In this document: positions 9,723-21,285 of the stretch, piece by piece
How positions within the stretch are numbered: the stretch's first letter is position 1
How the letters are laid out: the number at the start of each line of letters is the position of its first letter
From: Methylophaga sp.
Lineage (GTDB): Bacteria > Pseudomonadota > Gammaproteobacteria > Nitrosococcales > Methylophagaceae
DNA length: 64,000 nucleotides
Reading direction: 5' to 3'
Assembly: GCA_011053005.1 (NCBI GenBank)
Contig: DRHW01000034.1
Span: forward strand, 1 to 64,000
Position numbers and translations under genes: made by a program
Notes under the pieces: generated by a model
Database searches by the model: none
Told to the model about the DNA's origin: nothing
The model's input: only the letters and a program-made list of their open reading frames with translations

Positions 9723-10900
9723 ATGATTCAATGGTTATTTTTTCTGTTACCTATCGCCGCCTTATCAGGCTGGTTATTGGCGAAAAAACATTATAAATAT
9801 AACCCTCGTTTACAAACCTCAAATGTCAGCCCTGATTATTTTCAAGGGCTAAATTACTTACTGAATGAACAACCAGACAAAGCGATTGAGGTATTTGTTC
9901 GCTTACTGGAAGTAAATAGTGAAACAGTAGAAACGCACTTAGCATTGGCTAATTTGTTTCGTCGTCGAGGCGAAATTGATCGTGCCATTCGTATTCATCA
10001 AAATCTTATTGCTAGGCCTAATCTACCGGCGGCAAAACGGACACAAGCACTGGTTGAATTAGGTTTAGATTATATGAATGCTGGCGTACTGGATCGCGCA
10101 GAGCAACTTTTTCTCGATTTGATAAGCAAACCTTCGCCGCCTACTGAAGCGTTTAAACAATTATTACGCATTTACCAACAAGAAAAAACATGGCAAAAAG
10201 CCATTGAAATGGCGGAAAAAGTTCAAAGCCAGAGTCGCGATAATATGGGTAGTCTCATTGCTCAATTCTACTGTGAACTAGCGGAACAACAGCTTAAATC
10301 ATCGAATAATAATGTCGCTTCATTGTTGAAACTCGCACACAGCCATGATCATGATTGTGTGCGAGCGACATTGCTTGAAGCGAAGCTTTATATGCAAGCC
10401 AGTAATTTTCGAAAAGCGAGTAAAACATTACTGGCTATTGAGCAACAAGATCATCGCTATTTGCAAGAAGCCTTACCGTTATTATTAGACTGCTATCAGC
10501 AAATGAATAATTTGAACGTATTCGAGCAATGGCTACATGATTTACTGGTTGAGTATCCTAATATGACGAGTGCAAGGCTTATGTTGACGCATGTTATTCA
10601 GTTACAACAAGGCAGTCAGGCTGCACAGGATTACTTATATCCACAATTACGTGAACATCCATCTGTTGAAGGATTACATCGGTTAATTTCGCTTGGAGAG
10701 CAATCGAACCCCATGTTGGTGCCACTAATTAAAGGTATTACCGATACTTTGGTACGACGCGGTAATCGATATACCTGTCAGTCATGCGGTTTTGCTGGCA
10801 AAAGCATGCATTGGCAGTGTCCAGGTTGCAAGCAATGGGGCAGCGTCAAACCAACAGAAATTCATCTTTCTTTTTTAGAATCTTTATTGGACTCTTCCAA

Positions 10901-10904
<4 letters not shown>
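9723..10904 (+). CDS. lapB: lipopolysaccharide assembly protein LapB (YciM)
   Basis: LapB tethers the LpxC-FtsH degradation system to the inner membrane and so balances lipopolysaccharide and phospholipid synthesis. The 393-residue protein (389 in E. coli) has an N-terminal membrane anchor (about residues 4-20) and a run of TPR repeats from about residue 35 to 340. A C-terminal rubredoxin-like metal knuckle shows CQSCGF then CPGCKQW. The four cysteines needed for that knuckle are all present. It starts six bases after lapA and its stop overlaps the next gene (ATGA). Confidence 0.95.
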
Positions 10905-12206
<1,302 letters not shown>

Positions 12207-12227
12207 TGTTTATTTTTGGAGATGGTT

Positions 12228-12449
12228 ATGAGTACTATTCCTGCTTTTCAATCAGCAATAACAGGCATTCAAACGGGCATGCAGAGCCTCAATCAAAATG
12301 CATCTAAAATTGCCAATGCTCAATCTACGGGTGATTTAACAACGCCGCTGGTCAATATGTTGAGTGATAAATTACAAGTACAAGCATCTAGCAAAGTGAT
12401 TGAAACAAGCCGCGATATGATAGGAAGTATCTTAGACATAAAAGTCTAA
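12228..12449 (+). CDS. small flagellar rod/hook-like protein (ends only)
   Basis: The 73-residue protein looks like the two terminal helices of a flagellar axial protein joined together. The first part (AITGIQTGMQSLNQNASKIA, then NAQSTGD) matches the N-terminal rod-domain pattern SaLxGLxaaxxxLxxxAxNIANxxTxG. The second part (PLVNMLSDKLQVQASSKVIE, then TSRDMIGSILDIKV) matches the C-terminal pattern of FlgC/FlgE-type proteins. The whole central domain is absent. GGAG lies six bases before the ATG at 12228; a TTG at 12216 in frame is less likely. No other flagellar gene is in the window. It may be a secreted or regulatory mini-protein, or a relic; function unknown. Confidence 0.7.
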   Translation: MSTIPAFQSAITGIQTGMQSLNQNASKIANAQSTGDLTTPLVNMLSDKLQVQASSKVIETSRDMIGSILDIKV

Positions 12450-12482
12450 TTTTCTTATAAATAATCTACTAATAATACTGTT

Positions 12483-13127
12483 TTAGGAAATCGTAGTGGC
12501 AGGGAACAATGCTGGAAATTCATTAGTCATGTCCCACGGTTGGTATTTATGCATTGTTGTCTGGAACAATTCACTCGCGAGTAAATAATCTAGCCACCGT
12601 CTTGTTTTAGGATAAGGTGCTTGTTTAAACCAATTCGTTTCGACGGAAACAAATTGACGAATAAAAGGAAAAATGGCGATATCGGTGATTGTGATAGTAT
12701 CGCCCGATAAAAAATCAGAATCCGCTAAGGCATGTTCTAGCATCAACAAGGTTTGTTCACCTTGTTGACGATAAAATTGCTGAGTCTGTTCAGGATAACG
12801 ATCAGCATATTTGTATTTATCAAGCCATTGTTTAAATGGGCCATCATTATTTCTAATCAATAGGTAATTGATGTCCTTCAGCCACGCATCAGGATCAGAT
12901 TGCCGCAAGGCCCACAACATAATATCTAAACTTTCCTCAATGACTTCATTATCTGCGCTAAGCAGCACTGGCACAGTTGCTTTTGGTGATATATCGCGTA
13001 ATGATTGTGGTTTGTCACGTAACTGAACTTCACGCAATATTACTTGCATGCCACTACTTACAATTGCCATGCGTGCCCGCATGGCATAAGGGCAGCGTCG
13101 AAAACTATATAAAATTGCTTGATGCAT
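12483..13127 (-). CDS. glutathione S-transferase family protein
   Basis: The 214-residue protein has an N-terminal thioredoxin-like domain with the glutaredoxin-style motif SFRRCPYAMRARMAI at about residues 8-22. The glutathione-binding cis-proline region is TVPVL, followed by EESLDIM. An all-helical C-terminal domain begins at about residue 90. The CPYA cysteine suggests a thiol-transfer (omega/beta-like) GST and not a classical tyrosine GST. The substrate is unknown. It is downstream of and co-directional with the DUF4139 gene (18 bases), and convergent with the flagellar-like gene. Confidence 0.85.
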   Translation of the reverse strand: MHQAILYSFRRCPYAMRARMAIVSSGMQVILREVQLRDKPQSLRDISPKATVPVLLSADNEVIEESLDIMLWALRQSDPDAWLKDINYLLIRNNDGPFKQWLDKYKYADRYPEQTQQFYRQQGEQTLLMLEHALADSDFLSGDTITITDIAIFPFIRQFVSVETNWFKQAPYPKTRRWLDYLLASELFQTTMHKYQPWDMTNEFPALFPATTIS

Positions 13128-13145
13128 TTTTAATAGAGCACTACT

Positions 13146-14588
13146 TTAATATTGAACTAATACGTTATAACTCAGGGTTTCACTGCTTTCTGCTGGAATG
13201 GTGATTTGCCATTGAGCAGTGCCTGATGCAATTTTGGAATGTGGATGGCTTTCTTGTAAGATTTTCCATTCGCCCGGCACGGGTTCACGAACCATAATAG
13301 TGACAGGTACCGTTTTGGCATTTTTTAATACGATTTCATAACTACTTTCATAAGCAACACTATGTGGTGCGAAATTTTTAGCTTTTTTGAAGTCAGTTTG
13401 TTTTTTATCAGCAGTCACATCAAATGCATCGCCGAGTTTCAGGCGAATATTTTCATTTTTAGGTGTGTGATCGATACGATCTTCACCAACAAATTGAGCG
13501 CTACCTTTACTGTCATTTTTATACACACGTACAATCCCTTTAGGAATAGGCATGCCTAAATTTTCTTTTTTAGCATTATTAAATTCAACAAATACAGCGA
13601 TTTTCATTTTTTGGCCTAATTCGCCATAGCTACTGTTGTAATAATAATCATTGCCTTGCAATACAAATTCTTTTTGAACAGGCACTGAGTTCGCTGAAAG
13701 TAAGGTTACTTGTTTTGTTTGTTTATCAGCGAGATCTGTCGGACGATTTAGACTGTAAAGATGATATTCGAATAAGCTTTCTTCAATCACGGCAGTATCC
13801 GCCATACTTTTCATCATGGCTTCACGAGGCACCGAGCCTCTAGCAAACTCAGGCTGAACTTGGTTAACATCACCGGCGACGAGTTGTAGCTTGGCATTGT
13901 TATATGTAGTACCACTGTCGTTAGTTAGTGTGATCCAACCGGTTAAATCTAGTTGTGTTTCATCACTGTTTAATTCAGCGACATAATCAGCTTTCCAGCC
14001 AAGTCCACCGGTTAAATAGCCTAACTCTACGGTTTGTTCTTGGTCGCTAGAGCTAGTTAATTGAGTTACTAATGTCGGTTGGTCACGCAAATTATCGGGC
14101 ACTTGATCAAAGATATAACTACCTTGAGGATTGGTGACGATTTTGTCACCAATTTTTAGCGTAACACCGTCATTAGTGCTAAGTATCGTCGCTACTTGAG
14201 TCGTTTTAATGCCTGTTGCGGGGTTAATGGTGGCGAGTTGTACTTGTTTTCCAGTATATTTTTCCAGCATTTTTTGGGGCGTTAATAAGTCATAATCAAA
14301 ATTTTGTTCTAAGACATGAAGTTGATTATTAGCCGTCAAACTACGAAGTAGAGCCGTTTCTGGCCGAATTAAGGCGCTTACCCCACGAAATGCTAGATTA
14401 TTAAATCCTTTATCTAAGGTAAGTTTGCGTTGGTCTTTCACCAATGCCAGATTGTTATTATAAATAGTGACCGCGACAGATGTTTGGTTGTCTAATGTGG
14501 TTAGTCGCTCGGCATCACTGGCAAATGATGAGGTACTTGCCATCGCTAAACAAATAGAAACGGCAATTAATGACTGCTGTAATTTCAT
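13146..14588 (-). CDS. DUF4139 domain-containing periplasmic protein
   Basis: The 480-residue protein has a clear signal peptide (MKLQQSLIAVSICLAMASTS, cleavage near SFASD). A DUF4139-type N-terminal segment includes AVTIYNNNLALVKDQR. The central beta-rich region contains the family hallmark GGLGWKADYVAEL (about residues 190-205) and ends in a beta-sandwich with a conserved ITIPAESSETLSY near the C terminus. These proteins are exported and of unknown function. A clear hydrophobic C-terminal anchor is absent, so it is probably soluble in the periplasm. It is transcribed toward the GST gene. Confidence 0.85.
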   Translation of the reverse strand: MKLQQSLIAVSICLAMASTSSFASDAERLTTLDNQTSVAVTIYNNNLALVKDQRKLTLDKGFNNLAFRGVSALIRPETALLRSLTANNQLHVLEQNFDYDLLTPQKMLEKYTGKQVQLATINPATGIKTTQVATILSTNDGVTLKIGDKIVTNPQGSYIFDQVPDNLRDQPTLVTQLTSSSDQEQTVELGYLTGGLGWKADYVAELNSDETQLDLTGWITLTNDSGTTYNNAKLQLVAGDVNQVQPEFARGSVPREAMMKSMADTAVIEESLFEYHLYSLNRPTDLADKQTKQVTLLSANSVPVQKEFVLQGNDYYYNSSYGELGQKMKIAVFVEFNNAKKENLGMPIPKGIVRVYKNDSKGSAQFVGEDRIDHTPKNENIRLKLGDAFDVTADKKQTDFKKAKNFAPHSVAYESSYEIVLKNAKTVPVTIMVREPVPGEWKILQESHPHSKIASGTAQWQITIPAESSETLSYNVLVQY

Positions 14589-14702
14589 CCTGATTTCTCC
14601 GGTTATTTCATAATTTTTAACATGATCTGCTAACGAGATAATACTGTCAGCAGTTCACTATATTTAATTTAGTTGAATAATTAATAAGCGATCGATCATA
14701 TT

Positions 14703-14732
14703 GTCAGTATTAATTGTAATGAACATACTGAC
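14703..14732. repeat. 8-bp inverted repeat downstream of the PilZ gene
   Basis: GTCAGTAT at 14703-14710 and ATACTGAC at 14725-14732 form a perfect inverted repeat with a 14-base spacer. It lies between the PilZ stop and the DUF4139 promoter region. It could be a weak terminator for the PilZ gene (no T-tract follows on the minus strand) or an operator for the DUF4139 gene, about 115 bases upstream of its start. Confidence 0.45.
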
Positions 14733-14752
14733 TTTGTTGGGAACCTGCGACC

Positions 14753-15349
14753 TTATTTTTCAGTTGTGCGTAGCATTTCAGCTTGACGTGAAAGAATATG
14801 TTTCACTAAGAAATTACGGTCATATTCACTCATATGGGTGAAAACCAATCTAAGGTAATAAGGGGTATTGGCTGGCGAATCATCATGTTTATCACAGGCA
14901 ACAACATTAGCGATGGTGTGAATGATCGTGCCTGAAGGTTGTAATTCAATACGAAGATCAAGCGTGGCTTTGTGGGCATATTGATGCGCGGTTAAAAACG
15001 CAATGCCACCACCGCTTAAATTAGATTCAACCATCTTTCGTGTATCCATGTTGTTTTGTTGACGCTGAATCGAATTAGAAACAATGCTGATCTTATCATC
15101 GAGCAAGCGTAATGCCCGTGCGACTTGGCGATCAGTGTGGTTGATTTGTTCAATGAGATGAGTGAGTGAAGCTTGAATCGTGCTGAGTTGTTGCTTTTCT
15201 TGACTGTGATTATCATCAGAAGGAGGATTTTTGATTGCGCTTGTTGCCTCTGTCGCATCCTCATGATTCAGTTCAGTGACATCAATATAAACTATGTCAT
15301 TAATTCGAAAAAAATTACGACGATCATTGAATTCTGACATGTTTTCCAT
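14753..15349 (-). CDS. PilZ-domain protein with a coiled-coil insert
   Basis: The 198-residue protein carries both halves of the PilZ cyclic-di-GMP signature, RNFFR (Arg11 and Arg15) and NLSGGG (Asn110, Ser112, Gly115). They are about 95 residues apart instead of the usual 20-30. The insert is a polar linker (about 27-55) and then a long amphipathic helix with heptad spacing of Leu/Ile (about 56-105). This resembles the oligomeric helix-insert PilZ proteins known from Xanthomonas (XCC6012 type). The C-terminal beta strands follow as in PilZ. Whether it binds cyclic di-GMP is open, though the signature residues are retained. An AGGA lies eight bases before the chosen ATG; an ATG three codons later is possible. 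Confidence 0.82.
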   Translation of the reverse strand: MENMSEFNDRRNFFRINDIVYIDVTELNHEDATEATSAIKNPPSDDNHSQEKQQLSTIQASLTHLIEQINHTDRQVARALRLLDDKISIVSNSIQRQQNNMDTRKMVESNLSGGGIAFLTAHQYAHKATLDLRIELQPSGTIIHTIANVVACDKHDDSPANTPYYLRLVFTHMSEYDRNFLVKHILSRQAEMLRTTEK

Positions 15350-15677
15350 TGTGAAAATCCTAAATTAAGCTTGATGCATTATTAATATGTAGCGATTAAA
15401 ACGTAGTCTCATAAAACGGATTACAAAAAATAATGTAAAAAGGTAATAAGCTAACGTGTATTTGTCAGTGATTATGCCAGATTTTTAGCTTTTAGGATTA
15501 TTCAGTCGGCGTTATTTATTGAACTTGAAAGTAAGGCAAGGTTTGATATTTGAGTGAGCGATAATCTCTATTTTATATCCATGCTGAAAATGAATTAGAT
15601 ACATTGAAATATAGCGATGATATCCCCGCGAGAGCGGGAAATATCAACGCTAAACGTTACTTCAATATTCAGTATGA
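15350..15677. other. 328-bp AT-rich intergenic region
   Basis: No credible gene is seen here. The region must hold the promoter of the PilZ gene and the 3' end of the phoH transcript, both on the minus strand. The one visible structure is the imperfect hairpin at 15619-15645. Confidence 0.6.
15619..15645 (-). terminator. GNRA-loop hairpin after phoH (possible terminator)
   Basis: GATAT-C-CCCGC, the tetraloop GAGA, then GCGGG-AA-ATATC form a hairpin with a small internal mismatch, 33 bases past the phoH stop. No T-tract follows on the minus strand, so it may be a transcript-stabilising or Rho-associated 3' end and not a classic intrinsic terminator. Confidence 0.4.
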
Positions 15678-17105
15678 CTATAAGTTCTCATTGGCATAGT
15701 CTGCTAAACGAGAACGTTCCCCTCGTAATAACGTAATGTGGCCGCTATGCTCCCAGTTTTTAAATCTATCTACGACATAGGTTAACCCCGAGGTGGTTTC
15801 GCTTAGGTAAGGTGTGTCGATTTGGGCTATATTACCCAAACACACAATCTTAGTGCCTGGACCGGCACGCGTGATAAGCGTTTTCATTTGTTTAGAAGTT
15901 AAGTTTTGCGCCTCATCGATAATTAGAAAACGATTAAGAAACGTTCGGCCTCGCATAAAATTGAGCGAGCGAATTTTAATACGGCTTTGCAATAAGTCAT
16001 TGGTTGCTTGTTTACCCCATTCACCTGCACTGGCATCTGTTTTATTGAGGACTTCTAAGTTATCCATTAATGCACCCATCCAAGGCGTCATTTTCTCTTC
16101 TTCGGTGCCTGGTAAAAAACCAATATCTTCGCCAACGGGAACTGTCACACGCGTCATAATAATTTCTGCATAACGTTTATGTTCAATCGTCTGTGTTAAG
16201 GCGGCGGCGAGTGTTAATAATGTTTTACCTGTCCCGGCTTGGCCTAACAGACTGACAAAATCAACATCAGGATCCATTAATAGGTTAAGTGCAAAATTTT
16301 GTTCGCGATTTCGTGCCGTAATCCCCCAAACAGAATGATTATCTTTTCGATAATCGTGCAGTAATTTAATATCCGCTACTGAATCATTGATGCTGTGGAC
16401 GACCGCCTCAATCGAATTGCCTTCGCCCGGCGAATAAATAAGTTGATTCGGATACCAATCTTGAACAACATCACCTTCAACTTCATAATAGGTACGACCT
16501 TCTTTGGTCCATGATTCCAGTCGGTTCAGATCATTCCAAAAGTCAGCAACGAGTTCTGTTGAGCCTTTATAGAGTAAATCAACATCATCGAGTACCTTGT
16601 CATTAAAATAGTCTTCGGAATGAATGCCTAAAACGGTGGCTTTTATGCGCAAGTTGATATCTTTCGACACCAAAATAACCGTGGTTTCTGGATATGAATT
16701 TTGCAAGCTGGTAGCGATGCTTAAAATTGCATTATCAGCTAGTTGACCGGGTAAATCTTTCGGGAGATCGTAGGTCATCTGAGTTGTTTGGAAAAACAAG
16801 CGACCTCTAGTTTTGACTGGGGCTTTGTGCGTGTCGCGGTTATCTACAGTGGGTAATTGTATGCCTTTGGCAATAGCATCAGAATTGCCTGCTTGCAGCA
16901 TTAACTCATCAAGAAATCGACTCACTTGACGCACATTACGAGAGACTTCAGATAAGCCTTTTTTGCCGCGATCTAGCTCTTCTAATACCACCATGGGGAG
17001 AAAAATATCATGTTCATCAAAGCGATATAAAGCAGTAGGGTCATGCATTAAAACATTGGTATCAAGTACAAATAGTCGCTTACCATCGATAGCGCGTTTA
17101 ATCAT
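15678..17105 (-). CDS. PIN-PhoH protein (PhoH2-like ATPase/ribonuclease)
   Basis: The 475-residue protein is a two-domain PhoH. An N-terminal PIN domain (about residues 10-150) has acidic residues in LFVLDTNVLMHD, VLEELDRG, ADNAIL and VSKD. A C-terminal PhoH P-loop ATPase follows, with Walker A GQAGTGKTLL (about residue 285) and Walker B FLIIDEAQN. This architecture is that of PhoH2/YlaK proteins, proposed RNA helicase-ribonucleases, and differs from the PIN-less E. coli YbeZ. An in vivo target is not known. The gene is monocistronic, and divergent from metH over 182 bases. Confidence 0.92.
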   Translation of the reverse strand: MIKRAIDGKRLFVLDTNVLMHDPTALYRFDEHDIFLPMVVLEELDRGKKGLSEVSRNVRQVSRFLDELMLQAGNSDAIAKGIQLPTVDNRDTHKAPVKTRGRLFFQTTQMTYDLPKDLPGQLADNAILSIATSLQNSYPETTVILVSKDINLRIKATVLGIHSEDYFNDKVLDDVDLLYKGSTELVADFWNDLNRLESWTKEGRTYYEVEGDVVQDWYPNQLIYSPGEGNSIEAVVHSINDSVADIKLLHDYRKDNHSVWGITARNREQNFALNLLMDPDVDFVSLLGQAGTGKTLLTLAAALTQTIEHKRYAEIIMTRVTVPVGEDIGFLPGTEEEKMTPWMGALMDNLEVLNKTDASAGEWGKQATNDLLQSRIKIRSLNFMRGRTFLNRFLIIDEAQNLTSKQMKTLITRAGPGTKIVCLGNIAQIDTPYLSETTSGLTYVVDRFKNWEHSGHITLLRGERSRLADYANENL

Positions 17106-17235
17106 TGATTATTCCTTAGCTATTAAATTTAAGACTGTCTCTAGTTGGTTTCCGAGTTGATTATGATCTAACTTGCGGCCAGATTGAAAGCGATATTTAT
17201 AACTTTTTTTGTGATGATTTAAGGAGGATTTGTTC

Positions 17236-17244
17236 TGATATAAT
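17236..17244 (+). promoter_or_regulatory. extended -10 promoter of metH
   Basis: TGATATAAT is a perfect extended -10 (TGN-TATAAT), 43 bases before the metH start. No convincing -35 is seen, as is normal for extended -10 promoters. The predicted leader is only about 35 bases, too short for a cobalamin or SAM riboswitch. Confidence 0.6.
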
Positions 17245-17287
17245 GGCCGACTAATTTTAAGATATTCCCTCAAAAGGAACGCTCACT

Positions 17288-20200
17288 TTGACTGCATCAA
17301 CACACCAAATTCATCAGCTTTTACAACAACGTATTCTTATCCTCGATGGCGCTATGGGGACGATGATCCAAAGTTACAAACTCGAAGAAGCTGATTATCG
17401 TGGTGAACGGTTTGTTGATCATCCTTGTGATGTGAAAGGTAATAATGATCTTTTATCACTCACCCAGCCGAAAATTATTAGCGATATTCATCGGGCCTAT
17501 TTTGAAGCTGGCGCAGATATTGTTGAAACAAATACCTTTAATGGCACTTCTATCGCCATGGCTGATTACCAAATGGAACATTTGGTTTATGAGTTAAATA
17601 AAGAATCAGCAACATTAGCACGCAAAATTGCTGATGAATTTACCGCCCAAAATCCTGACAAACCACGTTTTGTTGCTGGCGTTTTAGGCCCAACAAATCG
17701 TACGGCCAGTATCTCACCCGATGTAAATAATCCAGGTTTTCGCAATACAAGCTATGATGAATTAGTCGAATCTTATCTTGAAGCTATATCCGGCCTTATT
17801 GATGGCGGTTCAGATTTATTATTAGTCGAAACGATTTTTGATACGCTCAATGCTAAAGCCGCATTGTTTGCGATTGAAACTTACTATGACCAACATGGCG
17901 TGCATTTTCCGATTATGATTTCGGGCACCATTACCGATGCCAGCGGCCGTACTTTATCAGGCCAGACAACCGAAGCATTTTGGAATTCACTATCTCACGT
18001 ACAACCCCTCAGTATTGGTTTGAACTGTGCGTTAGGTGCCGAGCAATTACGCCAATATATCGAAGAACTGTCACGAGTCGCGACCTGTCCTGTTAGTGCG
18101 CATCCTAATGCGGGTTTGCCAAATGAATTTGGTGAATATGATGAATCACCGGAAGCGATGGCGTTTCATATTAAAGAATGGGCAGAAAGCGGCTTTTTGA
18201 ATATTATCGGTGGTTGTTGTGGTACTTCACCTGCCCATATCAAAGCGCTGGCGGATGCCGTTGCCAATGTTGCACCGCGTATTCCACCTAAAAATAAGCA
18301 TTATTGTCGATTAAGCGGTCTTGAACCGTTCACCATTACGCCTGAAAGTTTGTATGTCAATGTCGGTGAGCGTACTAATGTGACGGGTTCAGCCAGATTT
18401 GCAAGATTGATCAAAGAAGGTGATTACGACACAGCATTGGATGTCGCTCGCCAGCAAGTTGAAAGTGGCGCGCCAATTATTGATATCAACATGGATGAAG
18501 GCATGTTGGATTCGAAAGAAGCGATGGTGACTTTTTTGAACCTTATTGCTTCTGAACCTGATATCAGTCGTGTACCCATCATGATCGATTCATCTAAATG
18601 GGAAGTCATTGAAGCTGGCCTGAAATGTATTCAAGGTAAAGGCATCGTCAACTCGATCAGTATGAAAGAGGGTGAAGAAAAATTCATTGAACAAGCTAAA
18701 TTAGTACGTCGTTATGGTGCGGCAGTGATCGTCATGGCATTTGATGAAGTTGGCCAAGCCGATACACGTGAACGTAAACGCGAAATTTGTACACGTTCTT
18801 ATGAAATTTTGACTAAAGTTGTTGGCTTCCCACCTGAAGATATTATTTTTGATCCGAACATTTTTGCGATTGCGACAGGTATTGAGGAGCACAATAACTA
18901 CGCGGTTGACTTTATTGAAGCGGTTAAAGATATTAAACAATCATTACCACATGCGATGATCAGTGGTGGTGTCTCGAATGTCTCGTTCTCATTTCGTGGT
19001 AATAATCCAATTCGTGAAGCCATTCATGCTGTGTTTTTATATCATGCGATTAAAGCGGGCATGGATATGGGGATTGTTAATGCCGGTCAATTAGCGATTT
19101 ATGATGATTTGCCAGAAGAGTTACGAGAACGTGTAGAAGATGTTGTTTTAAATCGTCGTGAAGATGGGACTGAACGTTTATTAGATATTGCCGAAAAATA
19201 TAAAGGCGATGGCAAAACAGTAGAGAAAGTAGAAGATCTCGAATGGCGTAGTTGGCCTGTAGAAAAACGTCTAGAACATGCATTAGTTAAAGGTATTACC
19301 GACTATATCGAAGAAGATACTGAACTGTCTCGTCAAAATGCCGCAAAACCATTACACGTTATTGAAGGTCCGTTGATGGACGGCATGAACGTGGTGGGCG
19401 ACTTATTTGGCGAAGGTAAAATGTTCTTACCGCAAGTCGTAAAATCAGCCCGTGTAATGAAAAAAGCTGTCGCTTATTTAATGCCTTTTATTGAAGATGA
19501 TAAAGAAGAAGGCGATGAAAGTACCAATAACGGCAAGATCTTAATGGCCACTGTAAAAGGTGACGTGCACGATATCGGTAAAAATATTGTGGGCGTGGTG
19601 TTGCAGTGTAATAACTTTGAAATTATTGATATGGGCGTCATGGTGTCATGCGCTGATATTCTTGAAACCGCTAAACGAGAAAAAGTCGATATTATCGGTT
19701 TATCAGGTCTTATTACGCCATCGCTCGATGAAATGGTACACGTTGCAAAAGAAATGGAACGTCTTGGTTTTAAATTGCCGGTGATGATTGGTGGTGCGAC
19801 CACATCAGCCATACACACCGCGGTTAAAATTGATCAAAACTACCACGGTGCAGTTATTTACGTGAAAGATGCATCGCGTGCAGTGGGCGTGGCTCAAAAT
19901 TTAGTGACTGTCGCTACACGTGATGACTATGTCGCTAAAATTAAAGAAGATTATGCTGATAAACGTGTGCGCCACAAAGGACGTAAAAACACGCGTCGTC
20001 AACTAACTATTACTGATGCACGTATTAATAAAACTAAAATTGATTGGCAAGCTTACCAACCGACGGTACCTAAAAAATTCGGCGTACAAACCTTCGATGA
20101 TTATCCTTTAAGTGACTTGGTTGAACGGATAGATTGGACACCTTTTTTTCAAGCTTGGGAATTGGCGGGGCGATATCCACGAATTTTGACCGATGAAGTT

Positions 20201-20989
20201 GTTGGCGAGCATGCGACGAATTTGTTCCGTGATGCAAAAGCGATGCTAACCAAAATTGTCGATGAAAAATGGTTGAAGGCGCGTGCTGTGTTTGGTTTCT
20301 TCCCTGCAAATAGTGTCAACGATGACGATATCGAGGTGTATACCGATGATAATCGCAACGAAGTATTGATGACATTACGCAGTTTACGTCAACAAACAGA
20401 ACGTCCTCCGGGAAGACCAAATGCGGCACTAGCTGACTTTGTGGCACCGAAAGACAGTGGTGTAAAAGATTATATTGGTTCGTTTGCAGTGACTGCGGGT
20501 ATCGGTATTGATGAACATGTCGCTCGTTTTGAAGATGATCATGATGATTATCAAAGCATTATGATTAAAGCTTTGGCCGATCGTTTAGCTGAAGCGTTTG
20601 CCGAACGTTTACATGAATTAGTGCGTAAAGATTTGTGGGGTTATGTGCCTGATGAAGCCTTAGATAATGAAGCCTTGATTGATGAAAAATATCAAGGAAT
20701 TCGCCCTGCACCTGGTTATCCTGCTTGTCCTGATCACACTGAAAAAGGATTATTGTGGCAGTTACTTGAACCTGAGAAAAATGCCGGTATGACGATAACA
20801 GAAAGTTTTGCTATGTTGCCGACGGCGGCCGTCAGTGGATTCTATTTTGCTCATCCTGAATCACGCTATTTTGGTTTGGGTAAAATTGATCAAGATCAGG
20901 TGGAAGATTATGCAGCACGTAAGGGCTGGCCTATGGATATCGCAGAACGTTGGTTGGGGCCTGCGTTATCTTATGATGGTGATGATTAA
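17288..20989 (+). CDS. metH: cobalamin-dependent methionine synthase MetH
   Basis: MetH transfers a methyl group from methyltetrahydrofolate via cobalamin to homocysteine. The 1233-residue protein (1227 in E. coli) has all modules. The homocysteine/zinc domain (about 1-325) has LNCALGA and [11 protein letters not shown]. The folate domain (about 345-620) contains [11 protein letters not shown]. The B12 cap and Rossmann domains (about 650-880) have the cobalt-ligand motif DVHDIGKNI. The C-terminal reactivation domain binds S-adenosylmethionine (about 910-1230, with [15 protein letters not shown]). The start is a TTG after AAGGAA. An upstream in-frame ATG (17243) hits a stop after three codons, so it is excluded. 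The stop overlaps slyX. Confidence 0.97.
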   Translation: MTASTHQIHQLLQQRILILDGAMGTMIQSYKLEEADYRGERFVDHPCDVKGNNDLLSLTQPKIISDIHRAYFEAGADIVETNTFNGTSIAMADYQMEHLVYELNKESATLARKIADEFTAQNPDKPRFVAGVLGPTNRTASISPDVNNPGFRNTSYDELVESYLEAISGLIDGGSDLLLVETIFDTLNAKAALFAIETYYDQHGVHFPIMISGTITDASGRTLSGQTTEAFWNSLSHVQPLSIGLNCALGAEQLRQYIEELSRVATCPVSAHPNAGLPNEFGEYDESPEAMAFHIKEWAESGFLNIIGGCCGTSPAHIKALADAVANVAPRIPPKNKHYCRLSGLEPFTITPESLYVNVGERTNVTGSARFARLIKEGDYDTALDVARQQVESGAPIIDINMDEGMLDSKEAMVTFLNLIASEPDISRVPIMIDSSKWEVIEAGLKCIQGKGIVNSISMKEGEEKFIEQAKLVRRYGAAVIVMAFDEVGQADTRERKREICTRSYEILTKVVGFPPEDIIFDPNIFAIATGIEEHNNYAVDFIEAVKDIKQSLPHAMISGGVSNVSFSFRGNNPIREAIHAVFLYHAIKAGMDMGIVNAGQLAIYDDLPEELRERVEDVVLNRREDGTERLLDIAEKYKGDGKTVEKVEDLEWRSWPVEKRLEHALVKGITDYIEEDTELSRQNAAKPLHVIEGPLMDGMNVVGDLFGEGKMFLPQVVKSARVMKKAVAYLMPFIEDDKEEGDESTNNGKILMATVKGDVHDIGKNIVGVVLQCNNFEIIDMGVMVSCADILETAKREKVDIIGLSGLITPSLDEMVHVAKEMERLGFKLPVMIGGATTSAIHTAVKIDQNYHGAVIYVKDASRAVGVAQNLVTVATRDDYVAKIKEDYADKRVRHKGRKNTRRQLTITDARINKTKIDWQAYQPTVPKKFGVQTFDDYPLSDLVERIDWTPFFQAWELAGRYPRILTDEVVGEHATNLFRDAKAMLTKIVDEKWLKARAVFGFFPANSVNDDDIEVYTDDNRNEVLMTLRSLRQQTERPPGRPNAALADFVAPKDSGVKDYIGSFAVTAGIGIDEHVARFEDDHDDYQSIMIKALADRLAEAFAERLHELVRKDLWGYVPDEALDNEALIDEKYQGIRPAPGYPACPDHTEKGLLWQLLEPEKNAGMTITESFAMLPTAAVSGFYFAHPESRYFGLGKIDQDQVEDYAARKGWPMDIAERWLGPALSYDGDD

Positions 20990-21204
20990 TGAGCACTGTG
21001 AATGATGAGATTGTCGAATTACAAATGAAAGTGTCGTTTCAAGATAGTTTGTTAGAAGATTTAAACCAAGTGATTATCGACCAACAAAAACAAATCTCAC
21101 GCATCGAATTAATGCTTGAAACGATGAAAATTCAAATGAATTCTATGCAAACGAATAGTCAGCAAGAATCGGGATCACAGCATGAGTTGCCACCGCACTA
21201 TTGA
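20989..21204 (+). CDS. slyX: SlyX family coiled-coil protein
   Basis: The 71-residue protein is almost entirely a coiled coil (about residues 5-50) with a polar tail ending in LPPHY. The terminal PPHY is characteristic of SlyX. The family's biochemical role is unknown. The ATG overlaps the metH TAA by one base (TAATG), so the small protein is probably translated in a coupled way from the metH message. Confidence 0.85.
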   Translation: MSTVNDEIVELQMKVSFQDSLLEDLNQVIIDQQKQISRIELMLETMKIQMNSMQTNSQQESGSQHELPPHY

Positions 21205-21285
21205 GTTTAAATTCTGTCCAGTTGTAGTTGTGAACGATGTTATCTAGCATCGATTACCTGTTAAATTATGTATGGTTTGTAAAAC

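Noticed and set aside
17106-17287. Cobalamin or SAM riboswitch upstream of metH
   Set aside because: The extended -10 promoter leaves a leader of about 35 bases, and no B12-box or SAM-box sequence is visible.
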